Below, piece after piece: positions 17,345 to 26,586 of a stretch of 64,000 nucleotides of DNA. This DNA is from Bacteroidales bacterium (GTDB lineage: Bacteria > Bacteroidota > Bacteroidia > Bacteroidales > VadinHA17): positions 24,125 to 88,124 of the forward strand of contig JAFGLJ010000062.1 of assembly GCA_016928075.1 (NCBI GenBank). The letters are read 5' to 3'. The notes below the pieces were generated by a model, which worked only from the letters and a program-made list of their open reading frames with translations, did no database searches and was not told where the DNA came from. Both the position numbers and the translations under genes were made by a program. Numbering within the stretch: position 1 is the first letter of the stretch; each line of letters begins with the position of its first letter.

Positions 17345-18562
17345 TTAAAAAGCTGCCAGCAACAGGTTAATATCCTTTGACAACAGGTTAAACTTCTGTC
17401 CGAGGGTTTCATTTGTGAGTATACCCTTGTAAATATACACACCATAGGTAAGGCCGGTGTAACTTTTCAGCATTGCATCCAGTCCGCCCTGGTCGGCCAT
17501 TTCCTGTATAAGGGGGGTAAAAACATTGCTTAATGCTATTGAAGCTGTCCTGGCTACCCTTGATGGCAGGTTCCATGCGGAGAAATGTATCACTCCGTGT
17601 TTTTCATAAACGGGATCCTTAAGATCGCGGCATTCCATTGTTTCGATGCAACCACCCCTGTCAATGCTCAGATCTATGATGAAGGAACCCCTTTTCATTT
17701 TTTTCACCATATCTTCAGTGATATGATACCAGGGCCTCAGATCTTCGATCTGTATTGCTCCGATAAGAACATCAGCCGACTTAAGGGCTTTGTTAAGAAC
17801 CTGAGGGTGGTATACGGATGTCTGCAGTCTCTGTCCAAGTATCGACTGGAATTTCCTCAGCCTGTGCACAGAATTATCAAAAATCTTCACTTCAGCTCCA
17901 AGCCCCAATGCAGCCCTTGCTGCATATTCACCGGCTGTACCGGCGCCAATAATAACCACCTCGGTTGGTGTTACACCGGATATCCCGCCGAGCATCACTC
18001 CCTTACCGCCATGCTGGTTACTAAGGTATTCGGATGCTATCAGCACTGCAGTGACACCACTTATCTCACTCATAGATTCAACCACGGGTAATTCATCATT
18101 TTTGTCCCTTATCCTTTCAGAAGCGATGGCCGTGACATTTTTTCGCATCATGGCCGTAAGCGTATCCTTATCCTGTTTCAGCACTTTCAGGAAGGAAAAA
18201 ACGGTAGATCTTTCACGAAGCTTGTCAACTTCCTCCTTTGAAAAAGGAGCCACCTTTATTATGAGGTCGCATTTGTATACTTCATCACCTGTTTTGGTTA
18301 TCAGAGCGCCGTTCTCACTGTAATCTTTATCTGAGTAGTTTGCGCCTTTCCCTGATCCTTCCTGTACGTAAACCTTGTTGCCTGCTTCAACAAGTATATT
18401 TACTGCTTCAGGAGTGAGGGCAACCCGCTTCTCATTCTCTTCGGATTCTCGAGGGATACCTATGGTTATTTTTGCCTTTTTAAGACCTGTCTCAAGGAGC
18501 TCTTCCTGGGGCATAAGAGCCGTAGAGGAAATATATTTCCCCTTTTTTTCTTTCTCCTGCAT
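17345..18562 (-). CDS. ald: Alanine dehydrogenase
   Basis: NAD-dependent oxidative deamination of L-alanine to pyruvate and ammonium, or the reverse. The N-terminal catalytic part shows GIPRESEENEKRVALTPEAV (the IPKE/E-RV signature) near residues 35-55. The NAD-binding part shows VVIIGAGTAGEYAARAALGLG near 207-228. At 405 residues it is longer than the 370 of Bacillus-type enzymes through an N-terminal extension (about 30 residues, MQEKEKKGKYISSTALMPQ) that is seen in Bacteroidota homologues. An enzyme of the related N5-carboxyethyl ornithine or saccharopine group is less likely. Confidence 0.9.
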   Translation of the reverse strand: MQEKEKKGKYISSTALMPQEELLETGLKKAKITIGIPRESEENEKRVALTPEAVNILVEAGNKVYVQEGSGKGANYSDKDYSENGALITKTGDEVYKCDLIIKVAPFSKEEVDKLRERSTVFSFLKVLKQDKDTLTAMMRKNVTAIASERIRDKNDELPVVESMSEISGVTAVLIASEYLSNQHGGKGVMLGGISGVTPTEVVIIGAGTAGEYAARAALGLGAEVKIFDNSVHRLRKFQSILGQRLQTSVYHPQVLNKALKSADVLIGAIQIEDLRPWYHITEDMVKKMKRGSFIIDLSIDRGGCIETMECRDLKDPVYEKHGVIHFSAWNLPSRVARTASIALSNVFTPLIQEMADQGGLDAMLKSYTGLTYGVYIYKGILTNETLGQKFNLLSKDINLLLAAF

Positions 18563-18853
18563 TTGCCGGGCTTTTTTTTGGTGAACCCAAAGTTAAAAAA
18601 ATAATTGATCTGGAGCAATATGCTTCAAAAGGAAGACTGGAATAATGGAAACGAGGAACCGGAAATTGCGAAGCGAGGGAGGGTGACGAGTTCGGCGAAC
18701 CGACGCGGCACGGTGCAGAGAACCGCGCCAGCGGAGTGAGTCAATATTGGAATAATGTTATAGGTCTTAATGTCACCATTCCATTATTCAATTATTCCAT
18801 AAAAAAGCAATTATATTTGTAAAGGGGTGATGACACCATAAGCAGAAGAAGCA
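18563..18853. other. Non-coding stretch with REP-like repeat material
   Basis: No coding frame is convincing. It contains TGGAATAA octamer pieces at about 18640 and 18745, a GC-rich block at about 18655-18740 with short hairpins (for example GTTCGGCGAAC), and an inverted octamer run at 18778-18800 (ATTCCATT-ATTCAATT-ATTCCAT). The block resembles that at 45843-45955: both contain a gag(t/c)tcggcga motif and both end in gagtcaat. The tsaE promoter lies at its right end. Confidence 0.6.
18812..18819 (+). promoter_or_regulatory. -7 promoter box of tsaE
   Basis: TATATTTG, exact TAnnTTTG match, 34 bases upstream of the ATG at 18854. Confidence 0.58.
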
Positions 18854-19270
18854 ATGCAGATAAGAATTGAAAATACTGACCAGCTGGATAAGGCTGCAGA
18901 GCAATTTATCAGCTATACAGAAGGGCAAAATATTTTTGCTTTCTATGGCTCACTGGGTGCCGGCAAAACCACCATTATAAAAGCAATATGCAATAACCTG
19001 GGTAGTATTGACACTGTAACTAGCCCCAGTTTCACGCTGGTTAATGAATATAAAACCACTAATGGTGATCTACTGTACCATTTTGACTTCTTCAGAATAA
19101 AAACACAGGAAGAAGTGTTTGATTTTGGTTTCGAAGAATACCTGGTGTCAGGAAGAAAATGCTTCATAGAATGGCCGGAAAAAGTTGAGTCATTACTCCC
19201 AGAGGAAACTGTAAAGGTATATATTGTAGTTAATCCGGATCTGACCAGGATTTTAGAAGTGAGTTATTAG
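18854..19270 (+). CDS. tsaE: tRNA threonylcarbamoyladenosine biosynthesis ATPase TsaE
   Basis: ATPase needed with TsaB, TsaC and TsaD for the t6A modification at position 37 of ANN-decoding tRNAs. The 138 residues match the family. Walker A is FYGSLGAGKTTIIKAIC near residues 31-47, followed by TSPSFTLVNEY and the conserved HFDFFRI and FIEWPEK motifs. The gene converges on porX with a 23-base gap; tsaE next to porX and ald is a common arrangement in Bacteroidota. Confidence 0.95.
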   Translation: MQIRIENTDQLDKAAEQFISYTEGQNIFAFYGSLGAGKTTIIKAICNNLGSIDTVTSPSFTLVNEYKTTNGDLLYHFDFFRIKTQEEVFDFGFEEYLVSGRKCFIEWPEKVESLLPEETVKVYIVVNPDLTRILEVSY

Positions 19271-19293
19271 CCCATCTCAGCCTCAGCCTCAAG

Positions 19294-20853
19294 TTATTCC
19301 ATTTCCTTAGGTTCCAGTGTGACCACGGGGATCAACATTTCCTGCATCGAAATACCTCCATGCTGGAAAGTGTTCCTGTAATATTTTGCATAATAATTAT
19401 AGTTGTTGGGGTAAACCAGGAAATCGTAATTACGTGCAAAAATATACCTGGAAGAGATATTTGTTTTTGGAAGCCCTGCACTGTGGGGATCGGTTAAATC
19501 AAACACTTCCGACGCCCTGTAATCAAGATTTCTGCCCAGTTTATACCTGAGATTGGGCGATGTGCTCCTGTCACCGGTTACTTTAACGGGGTTAGTTACC
19601 TTTACAGTGCCATGGTCGGTGCTGATTATGATCTTTACCTTTTCATTGCCCAGAAGTTTCAGTAATTCATACAGGGGTGAATATATGAACCATGAATGTG
19701 TCAGTGATCGGTATGCTGGTTCATCATTGGCAAGGTCCCTGATAATATCTATTTCAGTACGCGCATGTGATATCAGGTCAACAAAATTATAAACCAGAAC
19801 ATTAAGGTCCCTGTCAAGGAGTCCGGATAGCGTTTCATTTATCTTTTTCCCTGCTGCATTACTGCTTATTTTATAATATTTCCACTTTATATCAAGAGAA
19901 AGTCGTGCAAGTTGTTTTTCAAGTAATTCGCTCTCATACTGGTTCTTCCCTTCTTCATCATCATCATAGATCCAGAGCTCGGGATACAGTTTCTGGATAT
20001 CAAGTGGCATAAGTCCGCTAAACACTGAATTCCTGGAATACTGGGTTGCGGAAGGAAGTATGCTGTAATATATTGACTCCTCTGATATCCTGTAAATGGA
20101 GGTTAATTCTTCCGCTATTATTTTCCACTGGTCATACCTGAGATTGTCAATTACTATAAAGAACAACTTATTTTTCGTTTTGAGATAAGGGAATACTTTC
20201 TCCTTCATCAACGATGGGCTCATAAGTGGTTTGCCACCATCCTTGCCTATCCATGATAAATAGTTCAAGGAAACAAACTTGGAGAATGCATAATTTGCTT
20301 CCTGTTCCTGCATCAGGAATACATCTCGCAGATTGACGTCGTTAGTCTTATCGAGCTGTATATCCCAGTAAACAAGCTTTTTATAGATATCTATCCATTC
20401 AGCCCAGTTATCAGCTTCACTTATCATCTGTCTTATTTTACCGAAATCGCCCTGGTAATCGCTTGTTGTTTTTTCGGTTACGAGTCTCTGGCTATCGGTA
20501 TTCTTTTTGAGGCAAAGGAGTATCTGGTTTGGTTTTACCGGCTTAATAAGATAATCGGCTATCTGCGATCCTATGGCGTCTTCCATGATATTCTCTTCCT
20601 CGCTCTTTGTTATCATTACCACTGGAACAGTCGGCCTTATCTGCTTTATTACTTTCAGGGTATCTATGCCACTCATGCCGGGCATATGTTCGTCAAGTAA
20701 TATTATATCATAGTTATTAGCCCCAACAAGGTCAATGGTATCGTTACCGTTGGTGCAGGTTTCAACATCGTAGCCCTTCTCCTGCAGGAAAATTATATGG
20801 GGTTGCAATATTTCAATCTCATCATCAGTCCAGAGAATCCTTATCTTTCTCAT
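19294..20853 (-). CDS. porX: PorX, response regulator with PglZ (alkaline-phosphatase-fold) effector domain
   Basis: Regulator of the type IX secretion system in Bacteroidota. Residues 1-120 form a CheY-like receiver with acidic pair Asp10/Asp11, phospho-acceptor Asp54 in LLDEHMPG, and conserved Lys in LIKPVKPNQ. Residues from about 200 to the end form a PglZ/alkaline-phosphatase-fold domain: FFIVIDNLRYDQW (metal-binding Asp), LPSATQYSRNSVFSG (Thr/Ser nucleophile position), ISTDHGTVK (Asp-His) and the FQHGG metal-binding histidine near the C-terminus. 519 residues is the usual PorX length. The partner histidine kinase PorY is not in the window. A promoter box overlaps the end of the preceding sprE-like gene. 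Confidence 0.93.
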   Translation of the reverse strand: MRKIRILWTDDEIEILQPHIIFLQEKGYDVETCTNGNDTIDLVGANNYDIILLDEHMPGMSGIDTLKVIKQIRPTVPVVMITKSEEENIMEDAIGSQIADYLIKPVKPNQILLCLKKNTDSQRLVTEKTTSDYQGDFGKIRQMISEADNWAEWIDIYKKLVYWDIQLDKTNDVNLRDVFLMQEQEANYAFSKFVSLNYLSWIGKDGGKPLMSPSLMKEKVFPYLKTKNKLFFIVIDNLRYDQWKIIAEELTSIYRISEESIYYSILPSATQYSRNSVFSGLMPLDIQKLYPELWIYDDDEEGKNQYESELLEKQLARLSLDIKWKYYKISSNAAGKKINETLSGLLDRDLNVLVYNFVDLISHARTEIDIIRDLANDEPAYRSLTHSWFIYSPLYELLKLLGNEKVKIIISTDHGTVKVTNPVKVTGDRSTSPNLRYKLGRNLDYRASEVFDLTDPHSAGLPKTNISSRYIFARNYDFLVYPNNYNYYAKYYRNTFQHGGISMQEMLIPVVTLEPKEME

Positions 20854-20885
20854 TGTATGAAATGTTAAAAAGGCCAGTAACTTTA

Positions 20886-20893
20886 CAAAGTTA
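20886..20893 (-). promoter_or_regulatory. -7 promoter box of porX
   Basis: TAACTTTG on the minus strand, exact match, 33 bases upstream of the porX ATG and just after the stop codon of the upstream SprE-like gene. It lets porX be transcribed separately from that gene. Confidence 0.6.
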
Positions 20894-20895
20894 TA

Positions 20896-23538
20896 TCACT
20901 TAAGGTAGTTTTCCCTGAAAAAGAGATAATATTTGTCAGCATCCTTATCGGCACTGAAACTTTCAAAATTGGATGAGCTTATGATAAAACTGAGAATTTC
21001 GCTTTCTCCAATATTCCTGAGTATTTCAGGGGGATTGAAATTATAGTAATATTCCATTGCATTGGCAATATCCTGAAATATGCCCACAGTTATCGTAATA
21101 TATTTATTATCGACCAGTTCACCCCGTGTATTATAATTTTCATTTGTATAATTATCAATATTATAGTTAATTACATCAAAGGCTAATCTGTTCATGTCAA
21201 GGCCCGTATCTTTCAGAATGATAATAAACCTGTAAGGAGGTGTGTCAAGGGTATCGTATAATTGTTTTGCGATCTGAATTTCTTCCTCTTTTTTCAGTTC
21301 CGGTACTTTTGTGTTAAGGTATGCAATCATTTTGGAGGCTCTGCCTGCTTCCTCCGATCCCGGGAAGCCGGTTGTTATCCTGAGGAGTTCTTCCTTCAGG
21401 GTTTTTTCACTGACCGATGGGGCCAGTGCAAATGATTTAAGGAGCATGAATTTTGGCAGCAGTTCAGATTCAGGGAACTCAACTTCTGCACTGTCACAAA
21501 TATGAATAACCGCCCGCGTATTTCCATTCAGCCATTCCCGGTATGCTTCATTATATACCTGTTCAGCCCTGTTTTCTTCCTTTATCCGTGATTCAAGGTA
21601 GTCAGGATCGGATAATATTTTTGAATATTCACTTTCAGGGAACCTGTCAATAAGCTTGCTTTTATAAGAATTAGCCAGGGACAGATCACTGTCTTCGTTC
21701 AGCCTGTACATGTTATATAGTGCCTGCGGTACACGGTAATGGACGGGGAACCGTGACATATAATCAGTGTAGGACTGGTTCGCTTTCTCAATATCATTGA
21801 ATTTTTCCTGGTATAGCCGGGCAGAGTTATACAAAGCATCGGCAATCATTTTATCGGAGACTTCAATGAGTGAATCGGTCATAGGCAGGTTTTTGAGATA
21901 ATACTCTTTGGATTTTGTATCTGCCGCAGTATTATTATTCTCACCCTTCTGTTCTCCGGTGACCTCCGTTCTGTTGTTTACAGCACCTGTTGTTGATTTG
22001 TTGCGTCGCCTCCAGTTATCTTCCAGTTTCCTGTCGCCCCACCTGTTACGGAATTCAGTACGGCCAAAAGTCAGGGCCGACTGGTTATAGAAATACCATT
22101 GGCCGCTTGCCTCTATATTATCCCTGAACCTTCTCTGGTTTTCATAAAACCGGCCCATATTATACCTGTCATCAACAGATGCGCTGGCCTGTCTTTCTTC
22201 TTCTTCGATTTTTCTTATTATACCGCTTATTATATTGTCAATTTCCGAAGGGCTCAGTGAAGCTATATACTGCAGGCTGTCCTGGGTGTTTATGATATCG
22301 AGATAACTGATGAGTTCGTTCAGGTTTAACGACCTGTTGTAATATTCAGCATACCCCGGATAGTTTTGATCAAGAAAAGTAACTGCACTGTCATAATACA
22401 TTTGTGATTGCCGGTAATCGGGTTTATCAAAGTAATAATCGGCCAGCATCAGGTATGATCTTCCCTTTTGATTGTTGTTAGTTGAACTGCTGGCTGCTGA
22501 TTGCTTATAATATTCAATTGCTTCATCCTCCTTTCCTTCGCGCATAGAGAGATTACCAAGGGCAAAGTATATCTGGTCGCGATATTCCCTGTTTTTAGCG
22601 TCGCGTAAAAGTTTTCTTAACTGTTTTCTTATATCATCAACATCACCTGATTCAACATTAAAAACACCTGCCTGACTGATCCTGGCATTAAACTCCATCT
22701 CATACGTTGGGTTAAGTTTGATAACCTCACTGTAATATTTTGTTGCCTGTTCACTGTTGCCTGATTCTTCATACAATCTGGCAAGGATAAATGCCGGCCT
22801 GTTCTTGTCCTTTTGCCCTGATAGATTATCAAGTGCAGCGGTTAGAGGTTCAAAAGCCCTTTCATATTGATTTTGCCTGATATACATGTCACCGAGAGTC
22901 AGATAATAATCTGCCCTGTCAGTTTTATCAAGCACCTGGGGGTTCATCTCGGTGAGCAGCCTGTTTGCTTCAGGGTAATTACCCATTTCATTATAGGTCC
23001 TGGCAAGCCATATAGTAGATACGGCACGCATTTTTTCATCATGTGTTTCCCGTATATTATGCAATAAAGTTATCCTCGCCTCATCCGGTTCATTTTTAAG
23101 CAGCTGTGCTTTACCCATTAAAAGATAACTATCGTCGACCCAGTTGTTATAGTCCTTCCGGTCAAAAAATTCCTGCTCTTTTTCACTCAAAGGCTTATTA
23201 TCATCCATTTCGGGTTTTGCTGTCATTGAATGCAGGCTTATCAGTTTGGATGCTTTCAGTATTGCCCTGTCCATATCGCCAGTACCAGCCCTCGCAGCAT
23301 TCTCGTCGCTGTACTCAAAAACCGGGATCAGCATGGTATAATCATCCTCGTACGCATCTTCTATTCTTTTTACTCCATTCAGATATGCTTCATTTGCATT
23401 ATAGTAAATATTATAATTGGAGGTTAAATTGTGATAAAATCGGCTGAGATTGGTGTTTTTTTCAACTGAGCATGAGGCTACCACCAGGCCTGTGGCCAGC
23501 ACAATAGAAATCCTATTTGACTTAAGGAATTTTCCCAA
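20896..23538 (-). CDS. Tetratricopeptide-repeat lipoprotein, SprE/PorW-like
   Basis: An 880-residue predicted outer-membrane lipoprotein: basic start, hydrophobic stretch and lipobox VVASC, then SVEKNTNLSRFYHNLTSNYNI... Helical TPR-type repeats follow (for example AFEPLTAALDNLSGQKDK, GNSEQATKYYSEVIKLNP, EDEAIEYYKQSAA), an Asn/Gly/Thr-rich low-complexity stretch near 525-555, and more repeats. Length, lipobox and the opening RFYHNLTSNYNIYYNANEAY match SprE of Flavobacterium and PorW of Porphyromonas, type IX secretion components. The start is TTG (23538); no upstream in-frame ATG exists before a stop. It lies directly upstream of porX. A generic TPR lipoprotein remains possible. Confidence 0.78.
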   Translation of the reverse strand: MGKFLKSNRISIVLATGLVVASCSVEKNTNLSRFYHNLTSNYNIYYNANEAYLNGVKRIEDAYEDDYTMLIPVFEYSDENAARAGTGDMDRAILKASKLISLHSMTAKPEMDDNKPLSEKEQEFFDRKDYNNWVDDSYLLMGKAQLLKNEPDEARITLLHNIRETHDEKMRAVSTIWLARTYNEMGNYPEANRLLTEMNPQVLDKTDRADYYLTLGDMYIRQNQYERAFEPLTAALDNLSGQKDKNRPAFILARLYEESGNSEQATKYYSEVIKLNPTYEMEFNARISQAGVFNVESGDVDDIRKQLRKLLRDAKNREYRDQIYFALGNLSMREGKEDEAIEYYKQSAASSSTNNNQKGRSYLMLADYYFDKPDYRQSQMYYDSAVTFLDQNYPGYAEYYNRSLNLNELISYLDIINTQDSLQYIASLSPSEIDNIISGIIRKIEEEERQASASVDDRYNMGRFYENQRRFRDNIEASGQWYFYNQSALTFGRTEFRNRWGDRKLEDNWRRRNKSTTGAVNNRTEVTGEQKGENNNTAADTKSKEYYLKNLPMTDSLIEVSDKMIADALYNSARLYQEKFNDIEKANQSYTDYMSRFPVHYRVPQALYNMYRLNEDSDLSLANSYKSKLIDRFPESEYSKILSDPDYLESRIKEENRAEQVYNEAYREWLNGNTRAVIHICDSAEVEFPESELLPKFMLLKSFALAPSVSEKTLKEELLRITTGFPGSEEAGRASKMIAYLNTKVPELKKEEEIQIAKQLYDTLDTPPYRFIIILKDTGLDMNRLAFDVINYNIDNYTNENYNTRGELVDNKYITITVGIFQDIANAMEYYYNFNPPEILRNIGESEILSFIISSSNFESFSADKDADKYYLFFRENYLK

Positions 23539-23614
23539 ATCAATTATTTTACTGTATTAACTGCTAAAATTAGCAAATAGTATATTAACAGCTGTGAAAT
23601 TGATAAATAAAGCC

Positions 23615-23860
23615 TTATACAGCAGCCACCCCTGCAATTTCTGGAACTTCTTTCATCAGAGCCTGTTCAACTCCTCCTTTAAGAGTCTGCATACTGAAAG
23701 GGCAGCCATGGCACGCTCCTTTCAGTTTTACTTTTACTATGAAGTCATCTGTTATTTCAACAAGGTCTATATCACCTCCGTCAGCCTGTAGATAAGGTCT
23801 TAATTTATCCAATGTTGCTTTAACCCTGGATTGAAGGCTTTCCATTTTATCTGCTTCCAT
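23615..23860 (-). CDS. NifU-like C-terminal domain Fe-S scaffold protein
   Basis: An 81-residue protein consisting only of the NifU C-terminal domain, with the Cys-x-x-Cys pair in KGACHGCPFSMQTLKGGVE that carries a transient iron-sulfur cluster. The opening LDKLRPYLQADGGDIDLVEI is characteristic. It follows the mrp gene by six bases, so carrier and scaffold for cluster delivery are made together. Confidence 0.93.
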   Translation of the reverse strand: MEADKMESLQSRVKATLDKLRPYLQADGGDIDLVEITDDFIVKVKLKGACHGCPFSMQTLKGGVEQALMKEVPEIAGVAAV

Positions 23861-23866
23861 AATTTC

Positions 23867-24964
23867 TTAATTTACGTGTACTTTTTGGGTTGGTCCCTTT
23901 TTCCTGTTTCTCTCTTCCGTTTTTTCAACCAGTTGAACTGCCAGTTTTTCGAATGCCTTTCCTACGGCATCATCCTGCAGTGCTACCGGTAAGCCACTGT
24001 CGCCGCTATCGCAGATACTCTGGACAACAGGTATTTGCCCGAGCAGTGGTATATTCATATCTTCCGCCAGTTTCTTACATCCTTCTTTCCCGAAGATATA
24101 ATATTTATTACCAGGAAGTTCAGCCGGTGTAAACCATGACATATTCTCCACAAGTCCCAGCACGGGGACATTTATCTTTTCATTACTGAACATGGATATT
24201 CCCTTTATTGCGTCGGCCAGTGCAACTTTCTGGGGGGTGGATACTATAACCGCCCCAGTTACACCAACTGACTGGACCAGTGTAAGGTGTATGTCACTGG
24301 TTCCCGGAGGAAGATCAACAATAAGGTAGTCAAGTTCACCCCAGTCACCTGATCCCAGGAGCTGCTTAAGGAAATTTGAAGCCAAGGGGCCACGCCAGAC
24401 AACAGCATCGTCCTGGGAAACAAAATAACCTATAGACAGCACTTTTATACCATACTTTTCTATAGGAACAACCAGTTCTTTTTCACCCTCTTTTCTGACA
24501 AAAGGCCTTTCACCTTCAGTGTCCAGCATTTTGGGAGCGGAGGGTCCAAAAATATCGGCATCGAGTAGACCTGTAGCATATCCTTGTCGGGCAAGTGCAA
24601 CAGCGACATTAATCGCTATTGTTGATTTTCCCACGCCACCCTTACCTGATGCTATTGCGATAATGTTTTTTACCCCCGGAATAAGCTCGTCGGCCATTTG
24701 TTCAAACTTCACCCTGGGCCCGGGGCCTTTGATTTCAACCGAAGCGATTTGAGTATCAGGGCCAAAAGCATCTTTGAGTGCTTTTACACATGCATGTTTC
24801 AGGGATGACGCCACGGGGTCTTTTTGCTTTTCGGTCTTAAGTATTATTATAATTCCTTCAGCAGTATGTTCTGCTTTTTCGACCATACCCAGTGTAACAA
24901 TGTCCTCTCTGCCGGGATATTTGACTTTTTTCAGTACTTCAAGTAGTTGTTGATGTGAATACAT
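23867..24964 (-). CDS. mrp: Mrp/NBP35 family Fe-S cluster carrier ATPase (ApbC)
   Basis: P-loop ATPase that delivers iron-sulfur clusters to apoproteins. The 365 residues start with a DUF59/FeS-assembly (MIP18-like) domain (residues 1-90, VTLGMVEKAEHTAEG), followed by the deviant Walker A ASGKGGVGKSTIAINVAVAL near 105-124 and DLPPGTSDIHLTLVQS. Operon with the NifU-like gene. Confidence 0.95.
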   Translation of the reverse strand: MYSHQQLLEVLKKVKYPGREDIVTLGMVEKAEHTAEGIIIILKTEKQKDPVASSLKHACVKALKDAFGPDTQIASVEIKGPGPRVKFEQMADELIPGVKNIIAIASGKGGVGKSTIAINVAVALARQGYATGLLDADIFGPSAPKMLDTEGERPFVRKEGEKELVVPIEKYGIKVLSIGYFVSQDDAVVWRGPLASNFLKQLLGSGDWGELDYLIVDLPPGTSDIHLTLVQSVGVTGAVIVSTPQKVALADAIKGISMFSNEKINVPVLGLVENMSWFTPAELPGNKYYIFGKEGCKKLAEDMNIPLLGQIPVVQSICDSGDSGLPVALQDDAVGKAFEKLAVQLVEKTEERNRKKGPTQKVHVN

Positions 24965-25052
24965 TTTTCAGATAATTTTACAGCTTGTTTTTATTTAAAC
25001 TAAACAAAGAAAAAGATACAAGTTTACGGAAATTTTTCCTGAGCTCAAAGGA

Positions 25053-25388
25053 CTAATCAAGTTCAGTCGATGGATCCCAGAATTTTTCCCTGAAATTAAT
25101 TATACGGTCGTTTTCAATAACCGCACCCTCATTTTCAAGTAATTGTTGCATGGTGGTTGAATTTCCGAAATGATGCTTGCCGGTAAGAAGGCCGTTCCTG
25201 TTTACCACCCGGTGTGCAGGAATATATTCTTCCCTTGTATGACAGTTATTAAGTGCCCAGCCCACCATGCGTGCCGATCCTGCTGTGGCAATATATCTTG
25301 CTATGGCACCATATGATGTAACCTTTCCATATGGGATTTTAGCTGTTATTTCATATACTCGTTCAAAGAATGAATATTCAGTCTTCAT
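25053..25388 (-). CDS. Alkyltransferase-like protein (MGMT family, PAHR variant)
   Basis: A 111-residue protein of the O6-alkylguanine-DNA methyltransferase fold: IPYGKVTSYGAIARYI at residues 18-33 and the arginine finger region SARMVGWALNN. The active-site PCHR of true methyltransferases is replaced by PAHR (Ala58), so it cannot accept an alkyl group. Such proteins (ATLs) bind alkylated guanine and flag it for nucleotide excision repair. Start at ATG 25388, which overlaps the end of trmB by 11 bases; the longer frame to 25424 would overlap more and adds non-conserved residues. Confidence 0.9.
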   Translation of the reverse strand: MKTEYSFFERVYEITAKIPYGKVTSYGAIARYIATAGSARMVGWALNNCHTREEYIPAHRVVNRNGLLTGKHHFGNSTTMQQLLENEGAVIENDRIINFREKFWDPSTELD

Positions 25389-26085
25389 CAGCATTAATTT
25401 CGATAAGGGGTTTGTCGTTTTCAATCCTGAAGCAGATGTATTTTATTTTTTCCCCAGCATCAAGGAACATTTGCTCGTATTGAGTACGTATTAAAAGACT
25501 TTCACCTGGTTCTTTTTCAGAATACAGGTCAGGAGATTCAGAAATGATATGCAGGTTGTTCTTATTGATCAGGTTCATTGTATAGTCATACAGTTCCCGG
25601 CTATCTGTTTTAAGGTGGATCAGTCCTCCTTTTTTAAGGAATGAGCGATAACTGTTAAGAAATCGTGAGCCGGTAAGTCTTTTCTTGCTCCTTTTTTTCT
25701 TTAATTGAGGATCGGGGAAGGTTAGCCAGATCTCGTCAACTTCATCCCTGTCGAAAAATGATTCTATAAGCTCTATCCTTGTTCTTAAGAACCCCACATT
25801 TCCTATTGATTGCTTCTCTGCTGTCATAGCACCTTTCCACATCCTGGCTCCTTTTATGTCGATACCCAGGAAGTTCTTTCCAGGAAACAACCTGGCCATC
25901 CCGATGGTGTATTCACCTTTGCCACAACCAAGTTCAAGGATAAGTGGGTTATTATTGCCAAAAAACGCCTCCTTCCATCTGCCTTTCAATTCATGATCTT
26001 TCCCGAACACATCTTCAAAACGGGGCTGTATGACATGGGAATAATTTTCCATCTCGGCCCATCTCTTCAATTTGTTCTTGCCCAC
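25378..26085 (-). CDS. trmB: tRNA (guanine-N7-)-methyltransferase TrmB
   Basis: SAM-dependent methylation of G46 in tRNA variable loops. 235 residues. SAM-binding motif LILELGCGKGEYTIGMA near 49-65 and the TrmB signature IWLTFPDPQLKKKRSKKRL near 118-136 are clear. Start is GTG at 26085 (MGKNKLKRWAEME), matching the common N-terminus of Bacteroidota TrmB. Twelve bases after gldH. Confidence 0.95.
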   Translation of the reverse strand: MGKNKLKRWAEMENYSHVIQPRFEDVFGKDHELKGRWKEAFFGNNNPLILELGCGKGEYTIGMARLFPGKNFLGIDIKGARMWKGAMTAEKQSIGNVGFLRTRIELIESFFDRDEVDEIWLTFPDPQLKKKRSKKRLTGSRFLNSYRSFLKKGGLIHLKTDSRELYDYTMNLINKNNLHIISESPDLYSEKEPGESLLIRTQYEQMFLDAGEKIKYICFRIENDKPLIEINADED

Positions 26086-26097
26086 AGCCTAAGGTCT

Positions 26098-26586
26098 TTA
26101 TCGTTTTCTTTTTCTGATCTGTATTCCTATGTCAGTTACACCATCAAGATTTTGATCCCTCATGCCATGCTGGATACTGAAGGTATAAATTCCTTCATCG
26201 GGGAACAGTATATTGGTTTTGAAAGGTACTGACAGGTCATTTACATCACCCAGCCCTGAGCCATACCAGTATCCTTTTTCATCAGCCAGGTAATATTCAA
26301 GGGTATCTTTAATACTTATTTCCTGCGGCGAGGTAGTTTTTATGAAAAGAAAAAGGTTACGATAAGGATAAGACTTATCGGTGCGTATTATGAGGTTGAT
26401 ATCATAAGCATTGATGGTATCGTTCACAGGGACCTCAAATGTGATTGTATTACTGGCATTCCAGGTATATCCGGGGATCTTTTCACTATCAGCATAAATG
26501 TTTGCCGGGTTACATGAATTGAGGCAGGCGGATGTTAAAATAATCATAACCGGAATTAGAAAGCTGATATTATTCTCTTTTTTCAT
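26098..26586 (-). CDS. gldH: Gliding motility lipoprotein GldH
   Basis: A 162-residue lipoprotein (signal MKKENNISFLIPVMIILTSA, lipobox LNSC) with the GldH pattern: YTWNASNTITFEVPVNDT, YPYRNLFLFIKT, GYWYGSGLGDVNDL and the C-terminal GIYTFSIQHGMRD stretch. GldH is one of the Gld proteins needed for gliding in Flavobacterium; it is also found in non-gliding relatives. The first 17 bases overlap the end of the PSP1-domain gene, the arrangement usual in Bacteroidota. Confidence 0.93.
   Translation of the reverse strand: MKKENNISFLIPVMIILTSACLNSCNPANIYADSEKIPGYTWNASNTITFEVPVNDTINAYDINLIIRTDKSYPYRNLFLFIKTTSPQEISIKDTLEYYLADEKGYWYGSGLGDVNDLSVPFKTNILFPDEGIYTFSIQHGMRDQNLDGVTDIGIQIRKRKR

Noticed and set aside
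19294..20853. PglZ domain as a sign of a BREX phage-defence system
   Set aside because: The domain is fused to a receiver and the 519-residue layout is that of PorX. No brxL, brxC, pglX or other BREX gene is near.
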